Shown here: positions 6,647 through 13,244 of the stretch, piece by piece | Position numbering within the stretch: position 1 is the first letter of the stretch | Layout of the letters: each line of letters opens with the position of its first letter | Source: an uncultured Clostridia bacterium | Lineage (GTDB): Bacteria > Bacillota > Clostridia > Oscillospirales > CAG-382 | Reading direction: 5' to 3' | Length of the DNA stretch: 13,244 nucleotides | Assembly: GCA_905235695.1 (NCBI GenBank) | Contig: CAJOMW010000059.1 | Coordinates: 1-13,244, forward strand | The notes under the pieces: model-generated | Told to the model about the DNA's origin: nothing | Seen by the model: only the letters and a program-made list of their open reading frames with translations | The model's database searches: none | Translations under genes and position numbers: made by a program

Positions 6647-8095
6647 ATGAATTTGAAAATGGTCTTTAACACCGTAGGACGCATGATTTTCTTAGAGGCG
6701 GCACTGCTGGTTCTTCCTCTGATAGTAGCGCTAATATACGGCGAGGGAAGCATAGCGATCTCTTATCTCATAACGATACTCATAGCGCTTGCGGTTGGAT
6801 CGGTTCTTAAATTTGCCGTAAAGCCAAAGAGCCAGGTCATATACGCAAAAGAGGGCTTTGCCATAGTTGCGCTCGTCTGGCTGTTCATATCTCTGATAGG
6901 AACGGTTCCATTCGTCATAAGCAAAGAGATACCTAATTTTATCGACGCTTTCTTTGAGACGGTCAGCGGATTTACAACCACCGGCGCATCAATAATAGAT
7001 GATTTATCGGTGCTTTCTCACGCTAATCTCTTTTGGCGCAGCTTTACCCACTGGATGGGCGGCATGGGAGTGCTCGTATTCGTCATGGCATTCATGCCGA
7101 ATATTGCCGACCGCTCTATACACATAATGCGCGCTGAAATGCCGGGACCTGTAGTCGGCAAACTCGTGCCAAAGGTCAAGGATACGGCAAAAATACTGTA
7201 TCTCATTTACATCGCGCTGACGGCACTTGAAGCGATACTGCTTATGTGCGGAGGAATGACGGTATTTGAAAGCCTCGTACACGCCTTCGGAACGGCCGGT
7301 ACGGGCGGATTCGGAATAAGAGCAGACAGCATTGGTTCATACAGCCCGTATATACAGTGGGTTATAGCTTCGTTCATGCTCCTATTCGGCATAAACTTCA
7401 ATCTCTATTACCTGATACTTGTGCGCCGCATAAAGAGCGTTTTAAAGAGCACGGAGCTTTGGTGCTACGTTGCAATAGTAATTTTCGCTTCCGCCATAAT
7501 CGCCTCAAATGTCTTCAGCATTTACAATAATTTCCCCGATACTATAAGAAACTCTGTCTTCCAGGTAGCGGCAATAATCACGACGACAGGATTTTCAACG
7601 GTGGATTTCAATACGTGGCCTGAGCTTTCAAAAGGAATACTCTTTGTGCTGATGTTCATTGGCGGATGCGCCGGCTCGACTGCGGGCGGACTGAAGCTTT
7701 CAAGGGCGATACTTCTCTTTAAGCAGAGCTTACGTGAATTTAAGCGCCTTCTTCACCCGAGATCCGTAAACGCAGTGCGCATGGAGGGCAAGCCTGTGGA
7801 CGAGTCTACACTTTCAAGCGTGAGTACCTATTTCGGACTGTATATGATATGTATACTCTCGGTCTTTCTGCTGCTTAGCTTTGAGCCGTTTGGACTTGAG
7901 ACGAATTTCAGTGCGGCGGTGTCGTGTTTTAACAACGTAGGACCGGGCTTTGGTAAGGTAGGGCCTTTTGACGGTTATTCGATTTATTCGGGCTTTTCAA
8001 AAATAGTGCTTTCGGTGGCAATGCTGCTTGGCAGACTTGAAATATATCCGCTGCTTCTCGTTTTTAACCCGGCAACGTGGTCGAAGAACAAATAA
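6647..8095 (+). CDS. trkH: Trk potassium uptake channel subunit TrkH
   Basis: Membrane channel subunit that carries potassium into the cell, gated by TrkA. It is complete at 482 aa, the usual length. All four pore loops of the fold are visible: TTTGAS (110-115), GTAGTGGFG (215-223), ITTTGFST (311-318) and NNVGPGFG (429-436), each with the filter glycine. GCAGSTAGGLK (340-350) is the conserved intramembrane loop that acts as a gate beneath the filter. HWMGGMGVLVF (135-145) and LLGRLEIYPLLL (460-471) are also family signatures; Arg463 is the conserved arginine lining the gate. The ribosome binding site is unusual: AAAGG-CGGA ends about 12 nt before the ATG, so translation may rely partly on coupling to trkA. 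It is the second gene of the trkAH operon, and no obvious terminator follows in the 97 bp before the next gene. Confidence 0.97.
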   Translation: MNLKMVFNTVGRMIFLEAALLVLPLIVALIYGEGSIAISYLITILIALAVGSVLKFAVKPKSQVIYAKEGFAIVALVWLFISLIGTVPFVISKEIPNFIDAFFETVSGFTTTGASIIDDLSVLSHANLFWRSFTHWMGGMGVLVFVMAFMPNIADRSIHIMRAEMPGPVVGKLVPKVKDTAKILYLIYIALTALEAILLMCGGMTVFESLVHAFGTAGTGGFGIRADSIGSYSPYIQWVIASFMLLFGINFNLYYLILVRRIKSVLKSTELWCYVAIVIFASAIIASNVFSIYNNFPDTIRNSVFQVAAIITTTGFSTVDFNTWPELSKGILFVLMFIGGCAGSTAGGLKLSRAILLFKQSLREFKRLLHPRSVNAVRMEGKPVDESTLSSVSTYFGLYMICILSVFLLLSFEPFGLETNFSAAVSCFNNVGPGFGKVGPFDGYSIYSGFSKIVLSVAMLLGRLEIYPLLLVFNPATWSKNK

Positions 8096-8192
8096 TCCTA
8101 TCTGTTGCTTCGCCTGACCGGTTTTGCAGTGCGAGCGGCTGAATTTGACGGACTGCACCGCAGATTTTTGAATGTACGGGAGGGTACAGGAA

Positions 8193-8957
8193 ATGTACAA
8201 ACAGGAACGATTTGCCTCAATTGGCGAGACGGAGCAGTGTATGTATCAGGTGTCCACACTGCAAGCGTTGGCTATGGGCTATACCAAAGCCGTGATTACC
8301 GTGAAAGAGCTGCTGAAGCACGGGGACACGGGTCTTGGCACTTTTGAGAATGTGGATGGCGAAATGATTGTTGCGGACGGCGCCTGCTACTGCGCAATGG
8401 CAGACGGAACCGTGACGCTGTCGTCACCTGAAACCGGCGTGCCATTCTCATCTGTTTCCCATCTCGGCGGCATGCGTAGATTTCAGCTTGATGCGGTTCC
8501 GGATATCGAAACGCTTAAAGAGATGCTGACACTGCGCATTGATGAGTGGTTCGGACTCAACAGTATGCACATGGTACGCATTGACGGTTCTTTTCGGCGG
8601 GTTTGCGCCCGGTCGGAGTCCGGACAGCGCACCCAGCACATCACACTGAAAGAGATGCTGCAAAATAACCAGAGGGACTTTATCTTTGACAATATAGACG
8701 GCACGTTGGTCTGCGTTTACTATCCGGATTACATGGACGGTATCAATGCTCCGGGCTGGCACCTGCATTTTCTGTCCGCTGATAGAAAGCGGGGCGGTCA
8801 TGTGTTCGATCTCAGCCTTCGCAGCGGTCAGGCACAAATGGACAAAATCAGCCGCATCGAGATTCAGCTTCCGTATTCACCCGCATTTGACACCTATTCG
8901 CTCAAAAATGCCTCGCAGGAGGAGATCCGCCAGGTGGAGCAGGGCGGAAAAGCCTGA
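8193..8957 (+). CDS. budA: alpha-acetolactate decarboxylase
   Basis: Converts alpha-acetolactate to acetoin with loss of CO2, a pH-neutral overflow route from pyruvate that also keeps acetolactate away from valine and leucine synthesis. Signature parts are GTFENVDGEMIVADG near the N-terminus, with the active-site glutamate in GEM, and the zinc ligands in HLHFLSADRKRGGH: His190, His192 and His203, the H-x-H-x10-H spacing of known enzymes. The start is the ATG at 8193 because GGAGG lies 9 nt upstream. An in-frame ATG seven codons earlier lacks a site. The result is 254 aa, normal. The gene is named alsD in Bacillus. No acetolactate synthase lies beside it. Codon use differs from its neighbours: of 14 Ile codons only one is ATA, whereas the first 8 Ile codons of trkH include 6 ATA. 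This suggests acquisition from another genome. Confidence 0.95.
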   Translation: MYKQERFASIGETEQCMYQVSTLQALAMGYTKAVITVKELLKHGDTGLGTFENVDGEMIVADGACYCAMADGTVTLSSPETGVPFSSVSHLGGMRRFQLDAVPDIETLKEMLTLRIDEWFGLNSMHMVRIDGSFRRVCARSESGQRTQHITLKEMLQNNQRDFIFDNIDGTLVCVYYPDYMDGINAPGWHLHFLSADRKRGGHVFDLSLRSGQAQMDKISRIEIQLPYSPAFDTYSLKNASQEEIRQVEQGGKA

Positions 8958-9004
8958 GCAGGAGTAACTGCTTAGGTTCTCGGTATAATTGGGACAGGAT
9001 AGAT

Positions 9005-9033
9005 GTGCCGATAATTTTTTGCGGCACTTTATT
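9005..9033 (+). terminator. weak terminator-like hairpin after budA
   Basis: GTGCCG (9005-9010) pairs with CGGCAC (9022-9027) across an 11-nt loop, followed by TTTATTT. The short stem makes it a modest candidate. Confidence 0.45.
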
Positions 9034-9056
9034 TGCATGATACTTTTTAATAATAA

Positions 9057-9083
9057 ATCGGAGAGGCTGTGTGCCTCTCCGAT
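9057..9083. terminator. bidirectional terminator between budA and the small lipoprotein gene
   Basis: A perfect 11-bp stem, ATCGGAGAGGC and GCCTCTCCGAT, with a TGTGT loop. It sits between two convergent genes, with a T-rich tail on each side (CTCATTTTGTT on plus, TTATTATTAAAAAG on minus). Confidence 0.85.
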
Positions 9084-9120
9084 CTCATTTTGTTGAAAAA
9101 ATATGTTTTTCTACCAGTTT

Positions 9121-9336
9121 TTACTCTGCGTCCGCGAAAAACTCATCAGCGTCTATCTTGGTCTTTGCGTCAAAGCACTGCTTATAGCAGGAGTTGCAGA
9201 GAACGACTTCGCCATCCTTATAGGAATGCTTGTCGGAGCAGCTCTTTTCGCACATATTGCACTGGCGCGAACCGCAGGATGCGAGGGCGAGGGCTACCGT
9301 TATTGCGGAAAGCGCGCAAATAATTACTTTTTTCAT
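9121..9336 (-). CDS. small cysteine-rich lipoprotein, predicted zinc-ribbon-like
   Basis: A 71-aa protein of unknown function. Residues 1-20 are a lipoprotein signal peptide: MKK, a hydrophobic run, then the lipobox LASC with Cys21 as the lipid anchor, so the mature part of about 50 residues should sit on the outer face of the membrane. It holds two matching clusters, CNMCEKSC (26-33) and CNSCYKQC (47-54), both C-N-x-C-x-K-x-C, separated by 13 residues. Paired CxxC knuckles suggest a single structural zinc or another metal site; redox cysteines are also possible. The tail is acidic. AAGGAG lies 10 nt before the ATG, and a strong promoter precedes it, so it appears expressed as its own unit. 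The lipoprotein call is firm; the metal binding is inference. Confidence 0.8.
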   Translation of the reverse strand: MKKVIICALSAITVALALASCGSRQCNMCEKSCSDKHSYKDGEVVLCNSCYKQCFDAKTKIDADEFFADAE

Positions 9337-9381
9337 GATACTTATGCTCCTTTTGAATGTTACATGTGTTATATTTTCTAT

Positions 9382-9411
9382 ATTATAACACGGATTTCAC
9401 AGATATGTCAA
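9382..9411 (-). promoter_or_regulatory. sigma-A promoter of the small lipoprotein gene
   Basis: On the minus strand TTGACA (9406-9411) and TATAAT (9382-9387) both match consensus perfectly, with an 18-bp spacer. It starts just 10 bp after the end of rodA, which otherwise has no visible terminator. Confidence 0.88.
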
Positions 9412-9421
9412 TACTTATATT

Positions 9422-10843
9422 CTACCCAAAGAACGCTTTATCCTTATGTGTGCATACGGACAGCACCATTCCTATTGCTATGTAAGAGCTGAGAGCGGAC
9501 GAGCCTCCGTAGCTGATAAAGGGAAGTGTTATGCCTATTACCGGCATTACTCCGAGGCACATTCCGACGTTCTCCACTATCTGAATGACGAACATTGCCG
9601 CAACGCCCGTACATATAAAGCAGCCAAGCGGATTTTCGCATCTGATGGCAATTTGTATTATCTTTATTATCAGAAATATGTAAAGAAGCAGTACGGCGGC
9701 GCCCCCGATAAAGCCAAATTCCTCGCATATCGTTGAAAATATCATATCAGTATGTTTCGCAACAAAATTGCTCTGGGTTATTTCTCCCTTTGTAAATCCG
9801 CTTCCGGTGAGCCCTCCGAGCCGTATTGCCGTCATTCCGCGCAGAGTCTGATATCTTATTCCGACGCCCTCAGGGTCTATCGAGCTGTCGAACAGCACGA
9901 GTATTCTCTGCTGCTGGAAGGGGTTCAGCTTTTCCCATATAAACGGCGACGCAACGACTGTTGCTGCAAGTCCGGCAATGAAGTACCATATATTCAGATT
10001 TGCCGCAAAACACATCACGATAAATATAAAAAAGAATATCGTGACCGTTCCGAGGTCCTTCTGAAGCAGCGTGAGACCTATTATAAGTATAGCATGAAGG
10101 AAGAGCGTCATTGCAGTGAACAACTTGTTTATTCTGTCCCTCACGAAATACAGATGTGCCGCAAATGAGTATATAAAGAGTATTTTTGCAAATTCGGACG
10201 GCTGTATCTTTATAAAGCCGAGGTTTATCCAGTTGGCGTTTGTCTCGTTTGTAACGCCCTCTCCGAAAAAGAACGTAAACAGCAGCAGTGCGGCGTTTAT
10301 AAGAATAACAATTCTGTACTTGTTGGCAAACTGCCTGTAATCGAGAAATGACATAAAGGCAATTATTGCAAGACCGGCTACCGCAGCGGCTATCTGAATT
10401 ATAATATATCTTTTCGAGGAATATGTAAGAGTTGCGCTGTAAACGGTGAAGATGCCGAGAAACGACAGAATGGCAACGATCAGGACAAACTGCTTGTCGA
10501 TAAGCTCAAAATGATCCTTCAAGCGTGTTTTGATGTAGTTCTTTTTGATTTCCGCAGCGCTTTTAGGTGCGGTCGGCACAACAGGCGCAGGGCGGAGCGA
10601 CAGCTTTTTCGTGGGGCGTCTCATACGCCTTATGGAAGAGTCCCCGTCGTGACTTCCGTACATTATAAGCGAGCGGCGGCGCTCTGCCTCAATAGGGGTT
10701 AGAAGTCTCTTGGAGTTTTCGGTGTTTATCTTACTTGAAGTTATGAGATTTACGCCGTAAAACTGCTGAGCCGGATCGGAGGAATTTGCTGTCTTTACAA
10801 TTTTTTTTGTTGTTTTGAACTTTGAGTTTGTGTTTTCGGACAT
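9422..10843 (-). CDS. rodA: RodA-type SEDS peptidoglycan polymerase with N-terminal extension
   Basis: Integral membrane glycosyltransferase of the SEDS family, which polymerises lipid II into glycan strands with a partner class B PBP. Markers include WINLGFIKIQPSEFAKI (205-221), QKDLGT with Asp263 as the likely catalytic aspartate, HTDMIFSTICEEFGFIGG (364-381), and GITLPFISYGGSS (437-449). HTDMIF and GITLPF favour RodA over FtsW/SpoVE, but the subgroup is by-eye. About ten hydrophobic segments begin at residue 118. The start is the ATG at 10843 with AAAGGAGG 6 nt upstream; an ATG six codons earlier has none. The 473-aa protein is longer than the common size of around 370-400 because of about 110 hydrophilic, Lys/Arg-rich N-terminal residues. 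No PBP or MreBCD gene adjoins it. It has its own promoter, back to back with that of the next gene. Confidence 0.93.
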   Translation of the reverse strand: MSENTNSKFKTTKKIVKTANSSDPAQQFYGVNLITSSKINTENSKRLLTPIEAERRRSLIMYGSHDGDSSIRRMRRPTKKLSLRPAPVVPTAPKSAAEIKKNYIKTRLKDHFELIDKQFVLIVAILSFLGIFTVYSATLTYSSKRYIIIQIAAAVAGLAIIAFMSFLDYRQFANKYRIVILINAALLLFTFFFGEGVTNETNANWINLGFIKIQPSEFAKILFIYSFAAHLYFVRDRINKLFTAMTLFLHAILIIGLTLLQKDLGTVTIFFFIFIVMCFAANLNIWYFIAGLAATVVASPFIWEKLNPFQQQRILVLFDSSIDPEGVGIRYQTLRGMTAIRLGGLTGSGFTKGEITQSNFVAKHTDMIFSTICEEFGFIGGAAVLLLYIFLIIKIIQIAIRCENPLGCFICTGVAAMFVIQIVENVGMCLGVMPVIGITLPFISYGGSSALSSYIAIGMVLSVCTHKDKAFFG

Positions 10844-10873
10844 AGCTTTCCTCCTTTCCATTGCGTTTAAAAT

Positions 10874-10902
10874 ATTATACTATATTTTTTACCATGTGTA
10901 AA
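10874..10902 (-). promoter_or_regulatory. sigma-A promoter of rodA
   Basis: On the minus strand TTTACA (10897-10902) and a perfect TATAAT (10874-10879) with a 17-bp spacer. Its -35 lies 21 bp from the -35 of the divergent promoter at 10924-10952. Confidence 0.85.
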
Positions 10903-10923
10903 TATAAAAAGATAAAATTTTTG

Positions 10924-10952
10924 TTGTAAATTTATTCGCAAGATGTTATAAT
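10924..10952 (+). promoter_or_regulatory. sigma-A promoter of the one-TM protein gene
   Basis: TTGTAA (10924-10929) and a perfect TATAAT (10947-10952) with a 17-bp spacer. Transcription should begin near 10959, which excludes the in-frame TTG at 10952 as a start codon. Confidence 0.85.
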
Positions 10953-10984
10953 TGTCGTATCAGCATACGAAAGGACGTGCCTGT

Positions 10985-11623
10985 GTGGACAATTATTACG
11001 ATATAGAAGAGCCTAAAAAAGAAAAAGGACTCTCGGTGCGAAGAGTTCTGAGGTGGTTGGCATATCTTATAATGGCATCTGTCATAATTACGTTAATGGT
11101 CAGATGCTCTATATACATAGATGACAAGATAGTATCCGAAGTATTGCAGGACGACGTCTTTAACGCCGCCTACGAGCGCAGTCCCGAAGATTTCTCCGTC
11201 CGACAGTACGGCATGAAAAGCGCATGGGTAGCAATACGCGACGGAAGGCTTATCGAGTTCAACTATCTTTACCATATCGAAAAAGCCCGGGAGCTCCAGT
11301 TTTCCGTAAAATACAACTCCGATCTTGCGGAATATCTGAACGAAGACGGCATACCTTTCAAATTCCGCCTTATAGATAACGAAAACAACGTATACGACGA
11401 CTATTTCTTTAAGCAGAAGGACAAATTCGGATATATCTATCTCAGGCTGTGCTTTCATAATATAGATTTGTCTTATGAAACAGACGGAAAAGCTCAGAGA
11501 AGAACGTATACGCTGTTTATCGACGTACTCGGAGAAGACGGAGGATATTCTGAGCTTTGCAGTTATCTGCTCGGAAATTTACAAGGATATAGACTTCAAA
11601 AAGTGACACAGGGCAGTGCATAA
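10985..11623 (+). CDS. unknown protein with one membrane segment and an extracellular domain
   Basis: Not recognised. From GTG at 10985 it is 212 aa. Residues 1-21 are charged and basic near the membrane (KKEKGLSVRR), residues 22-40 are a single hydrophobic segment, and residues 41-212 are a soluble domain. By the positive-inside rule this domain lies outside the cell. That part is rich in aromatic and charged residues, alternates in a way that suggests beta strands (FKFRLIDNENNVYDDYFF, then YIYLRLCFHNIDLSY), and has no catalytic motif I know. The GTG is chosen because AAAGGA (10970-10975) lies 9 nt upstream. A longer reading from TTG at 10952 overlaps the -10 box. It diverges from rodA, which hints at an envelope role but does not prove one. 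A hairpin at 11671-11699 probably ends the transcript. Confidence 0.78.
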   Translation: MDNYYDIEEPKKEKGLSVRRVLRWLAYLIMASVIITLMVRCSIYIDDKIVSEVLQDDVFNAAYERSPEDFSVRQYGMKSAWVAIRDGRLIEFNYLYHIEKARELQFSVKYNSDLAEYLNEDGIPFKFRLIDNENNVYDDYFFKQKDKFGYIYLRLCFHNIDLSYETDGKAQRRTYTLFIDVLGEDGGYSELCSYLLGNLQGYRLQKVTQGSA

Positions 11624-11670
11624 AAAAGATAATAACAATTACTATATCGTCAAATCATACTGATAGATAT

Positions 11671-11700
11671 AAGCGCTCTTGCAAAATGTGTGGGCGCTTT
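11671..11700. terminator. possible terminator between convergent genes
   Basis: AAGCGC (11671-11676) pairs with GCGCTT (11694-11699) over a 17-nt loop, followed by TTTTGATT on the plus strand. The stem is short and the loop long, so this is a moderate candidate. It sits at the junction of two converging genes. Confidence 0.5.
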
Positions 11701-11703
11701 TGA

Positions 11704-12153
11704 TTACAGATATTCTTTTACGGCGTGAGACAGCTCTTCCTCTGTCTCAATAAGCTTCTTTGCAATGCCTTTTGCATTGTCATCAGCGTAGGTGTATTGG
11801 TTGAGATAGCGGTTAAGGGATTTAATCCCCATATTACAGCCTTCGGTTATCAGGTCGGCAACTGTATTGTCCGTCTCATGCATCCCAAGCTTTAAATCAG
11901 CCTTCATACACGACATACTTTCCGCAATGACTCCGGGCTCTTTTTCCGTTTCTCCCCGCTCCCTAAGCAGCATTGCCGTTTCGTTTTCAATGTCCGTGTG
12001 GATCGACTTGCTCTTTGTCAGCTTTTCCGCAAGATCTTCGTTTGAGACGTACTTTAAAATCCCGTCTATCGTGTCTACGCCCATTTTTGCGCCGGAGCTG
12101 CACTCTCTGAGAAGCTTTACAGTATCGTCGCTTGCTTTATTTTCCAAAATCAT
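11704..12153 (-). CDS. ferritin-like four-helix-bundle protein of unknown function (DUF2383-like)
   Basis: A 149-aa, almost fully helical soluble protein with no signal peptide. Helices are likely at about 9-34, 38-68, 74-100, 101-120 and 125-148. The pattern GAKMGVDTIDGIL, a central CMKADLKLGMHETDNTVADL and TEGCNMGIKSLNRYLNQY recalls a common clostridial ferritin-like family (DUF2383-type), recognised from memory of such proteins. His52, Glu56, Glu58, His92 and Glu93 are possible ligands, but the canonical E-x-x-H ferroxidase pairs are not evident, so iron binding should not be assumed. The start is the ATG at 12153 with AAAGGA 9 nt upstream; a TTG three codons earlier abuts that site and is unlikely. 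It lies downstream of argF but behind a strong terminator, so it probably has its own promoter; none was convincing. Confidence 0.75.
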   Translation of the reverse strand: MILENKASDDTVKLLRECSSGAKMGVDTIDGILKYVSNEDLAEKLTKSKSIHTDIENETAMLLRERGETEKEPGVIAESMSCMKADLKLGMHETDNTVADLITEGCNMGIKSLNRYLNQYTYADDNAKGIAKKLIETEEELSHAVKEYL

Positions 12154-12217
12154 TATTTTCAATCCTTTTCAATTTATTCTTTTTGTTTTTAGTATGTCAC
12201 CCGATAATAGTTTTTAT

Positions 12218-12253
12218 AAAAAAACGGCAGGAACAGTTTTTACTGATCCTGCC
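12218..12253 (-). terminator. intrinsic terminator of the argF transcript
   Basis: On the minus strand GGCAGGA-T-CAGT, loop AAAA, ACTG-T-TCCTGCC gives an 11-bp stem with one internal mismatch. G and seven T residues (12218-12224) follow. It lies 18 bp after the argF stop. Confidence 0.93.
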
Positions 12254-12271
12254 AAAATTTGTTTTGTTTTA

Positions 12272-13183
12272 TTATTTCATAAGCGTTGCCATAACGGCTT
12301 TTTGAGCGTGTAGCCTGTTTTCTGCTTCGTCAAATATTTCGCTTGCGTGAGCCTCAAAAACTTCCTCTGTTATTTCTTCGCCTCTGTGCGCCGGCAGACA
12401 GTGCTGTACCATGGCGTCCTTCTTTGCCTTCGCCATGAGCGCATTGCTTATCTGATAGCCGTTAAAGGCAATTTTTCTCTGTTCAATTTCGGCTTCCATG
12501 CCCATGCTCGACCAAACGTCGGTAAAGAGTGCGTCGGCATCTGTTGCGGCTTCATAAATATCGCTTGTGAGAGTGAACTTTGAGCCGTAATTCTTTGCGT
12601 AGTCGAGAACCGCAGGATCAGGTCTGTAATTGTCGGGTGTAGCGACTGCAACGTCCATACCAGCAAGCAAGCCGCCTACTATCAGAGAGTTTGCCATATT
12701 GTTTCCATCGCCTATGTAGCACATTTTTTTGCCATCAAAGCCGCCCTTGTGCTCTTTTATGGTCAGCAGGTCTGCAAGCACCTGGCATGGGTGAGCATAG
12801 TCAGTAAGTGCGTTTATAACGGGAATGGACGCATACTTTGCAAGCTCCTCAACGTCCGACTGCGCAAATGTCCTTATCATTATTCCGTCGAGATACCTCG
12901 AAAGCACACGCGCCGTGTCGCGTATCGGCTCGCCTCTGCCGAGCTGAGTCTCTTTTGAGGAGAGAAACAGTCCGTATCCGCCGAGCTGATAAATTCCCGT
13001 TTCAAAAGAAACTCTCGTTCTTGTTGACGATTTTTCAAATATCATTCCGAGCGTTTTTCCCTTGAGAATGTCGTGGGGGATACCGTTCTTTCTCTCATAT
13101 TTCAGCTTTTCGGCAAGCTCTAAAAGCTCAAAAAGCTCGTCTCCGGTAAGATCGGACATTTTAAGAAAATCTTTATTCAACAT
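12272..13183 (-). CDS. argF: ornithine carbamoyltransferase
   Basis: Joins carbamoyl phosphate and ornithine to give citrulline, a late step of arginine synthesis in the cytosol. The 303-aa chain has every family landmark. The carbamoyl-phosphate loop STRTR is at 53-57, HPCQ at 131-134, the ornithine-loop DVWSSMG at 222-228 and HCLPAHRG at 261-268 with the catalytic cysteine. The STRTR and HCLP motifs mark an ornithine enzyme rather than aspartate or putrescine carbamoyltransferase. AAAGGAG ends 11 nt before the ATG and overlaps the stop codon of the upstream gene. The close spacing and likely argD upstream point to an arginine biosynthetic operon rather than a catabolic arcB, though sequence alone does not exclude the latter. 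A strong terminator ends the operon. No arginine operator was identified because the operon's promoter is outside the window. Confidence 0.97.
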   Translation of the reverse strand: MLNKDFLKMSDLTGDELFELLELAEKLKYERKNGIPHDILKGKTLGMIFEKSSTRTRVSFETGIYQLGGYGLFLSSKETQLGRGEPIRDTARVLSRYLDGIMIRTFAQSDVEELAKYASIPVINALTDYAHPCQVLADLLTIKEHKGGFDGKKMCYIGDGNNMANSLIVGGLLAGMDVAVATPDNYRPDPAVLDYAKNYGSKFTLTSDIYEAATDADALFTDVWSSMGMEAEIEQRKIAFNGYQISNALMAKAKKDAMVQHCLPAHRGEEITEEVFEAHASEIFDEAENRLHAQKAVMATLMK

Positions 13184-13199
13184 TTATATTAAATCTCCT

Positions 13200-13244
13200 T
13201 TACGCGAGTACTTTTTTAAGTATTTTAAGTCCTGTATCTATCTC
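13200..13244 (-). CDS. argD: C-terminal end of an upstream gene, probably acetylornithine aminotransferase (argD)
   Basis: The minus strand reads EIDTGLKILKKVLA and then TAA at 13202-13200, an open frame up to the window edge. This tail closely resembles the C-terminus of acetylornithine aminotransferase, which commonly ends in EID-x-G-L-x-I-L-x-x-V-L. argD often precedes argF in Firmicute arginine operons. Only 14 residues are visible, so the name is inferred from the tail and position. The TAA overlaps the argF ribosome binding site, consistent with one transcript and coupled translation. Confidence 0.6.
   Translation of the reverse strand, partial: EIDTGLKILKKVLA

Noticed and set aside
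8145..8173. TTGACG and TTGAAT 17 bp apart as a budA promoter
   Set aside because: The -10 is poor, and the predicted transcript start near 8180 would fall inside the ribosome binding site, so the promoter is not supported. budA may be read from trkAH.
10952..10984. Upstream in-frame TTG that would lengthen the one-TM protein by 11 residues
   Set aside because: The TTG overlaps the -10 TATAAT, so it would not be in the transcript. AAAGGA is correctly spaced for GTG at 10985.

Overview
The window looks like chromosomal DNA of a low-to-mid GC Firmicute, probably an anaerobic Clostridia-type and perhaps gut bacterium. The reasons are AGGAGG-type ribosome binding sites, near-consensus sigma-A promoters with 17-18 bp spacers, frequent GTG and TTG starts, heavy use of the ATA isoleucine codon, and genes that resemble clostridial families. 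The species cannot be named from the sequence. No phage, IS element, CRISPR array, toxin-antitoxin pair or defence island is visible. Most of the window is housekeeping, and I do not see a convincing new multi-gene system.

Layout, left to right. (1) 24-1047: an Rrf2-family regulator with three cysteines (minus) diverges from a stand-alone HIRAN-domain protein (plus) that ends in a hairpin. (2) 1166-1410: a small heptamer tandem repeat, then tRNA-Ser(GGA) on the minus strand with a perfect consensus promoter and its own terminator. (3) 1521-3566: an RluA-type pseudouridine synthase and a Gfo/Idh/MocA oxidoreductase, each with its own promoter signal. (4) 3587-5147: a flippase-like membrane protein whose reading frame is split in two, with a ribosome binding site inside a perfect 11-bp inverted repeat. 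(5) 5186-8095: trkA-trkH, a complete potassium-uptake operon, with a four-copy CATAA repeat in its leader. (6) 8193-8957: alpha-acetolactate decarboxylase, whose codon use differs from its neighbours. (7) 9005-9083: terminators at a convergent junction. (8) 9121-10902: a tiny cysteine-rich lipoprotein and a RodA-type cell-wall polymerase, both minus. (9) 10924-11623: a one-TM protein of unknown function, transcribed divergently from rodA. (10) 11704-13244: a ferritin-like four-helix protein, then ornithine carbamoyltransferase (argF) preceded by the last codons of what looks like argD, all minus.

Genes that clearly work together are few. TrkA gates TrkH. argD and argF are successive arginine-biosynthesis steps in one transcript. 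RodA, and possibly the flippase, serve the cell envelope. Several starts are moved to internal codons where a Shine-Dalgarno decides the matter: the regulator, the flippase, acetolactate decarboxylase, RodA, the one-TM protein and the ferritin-like protein.
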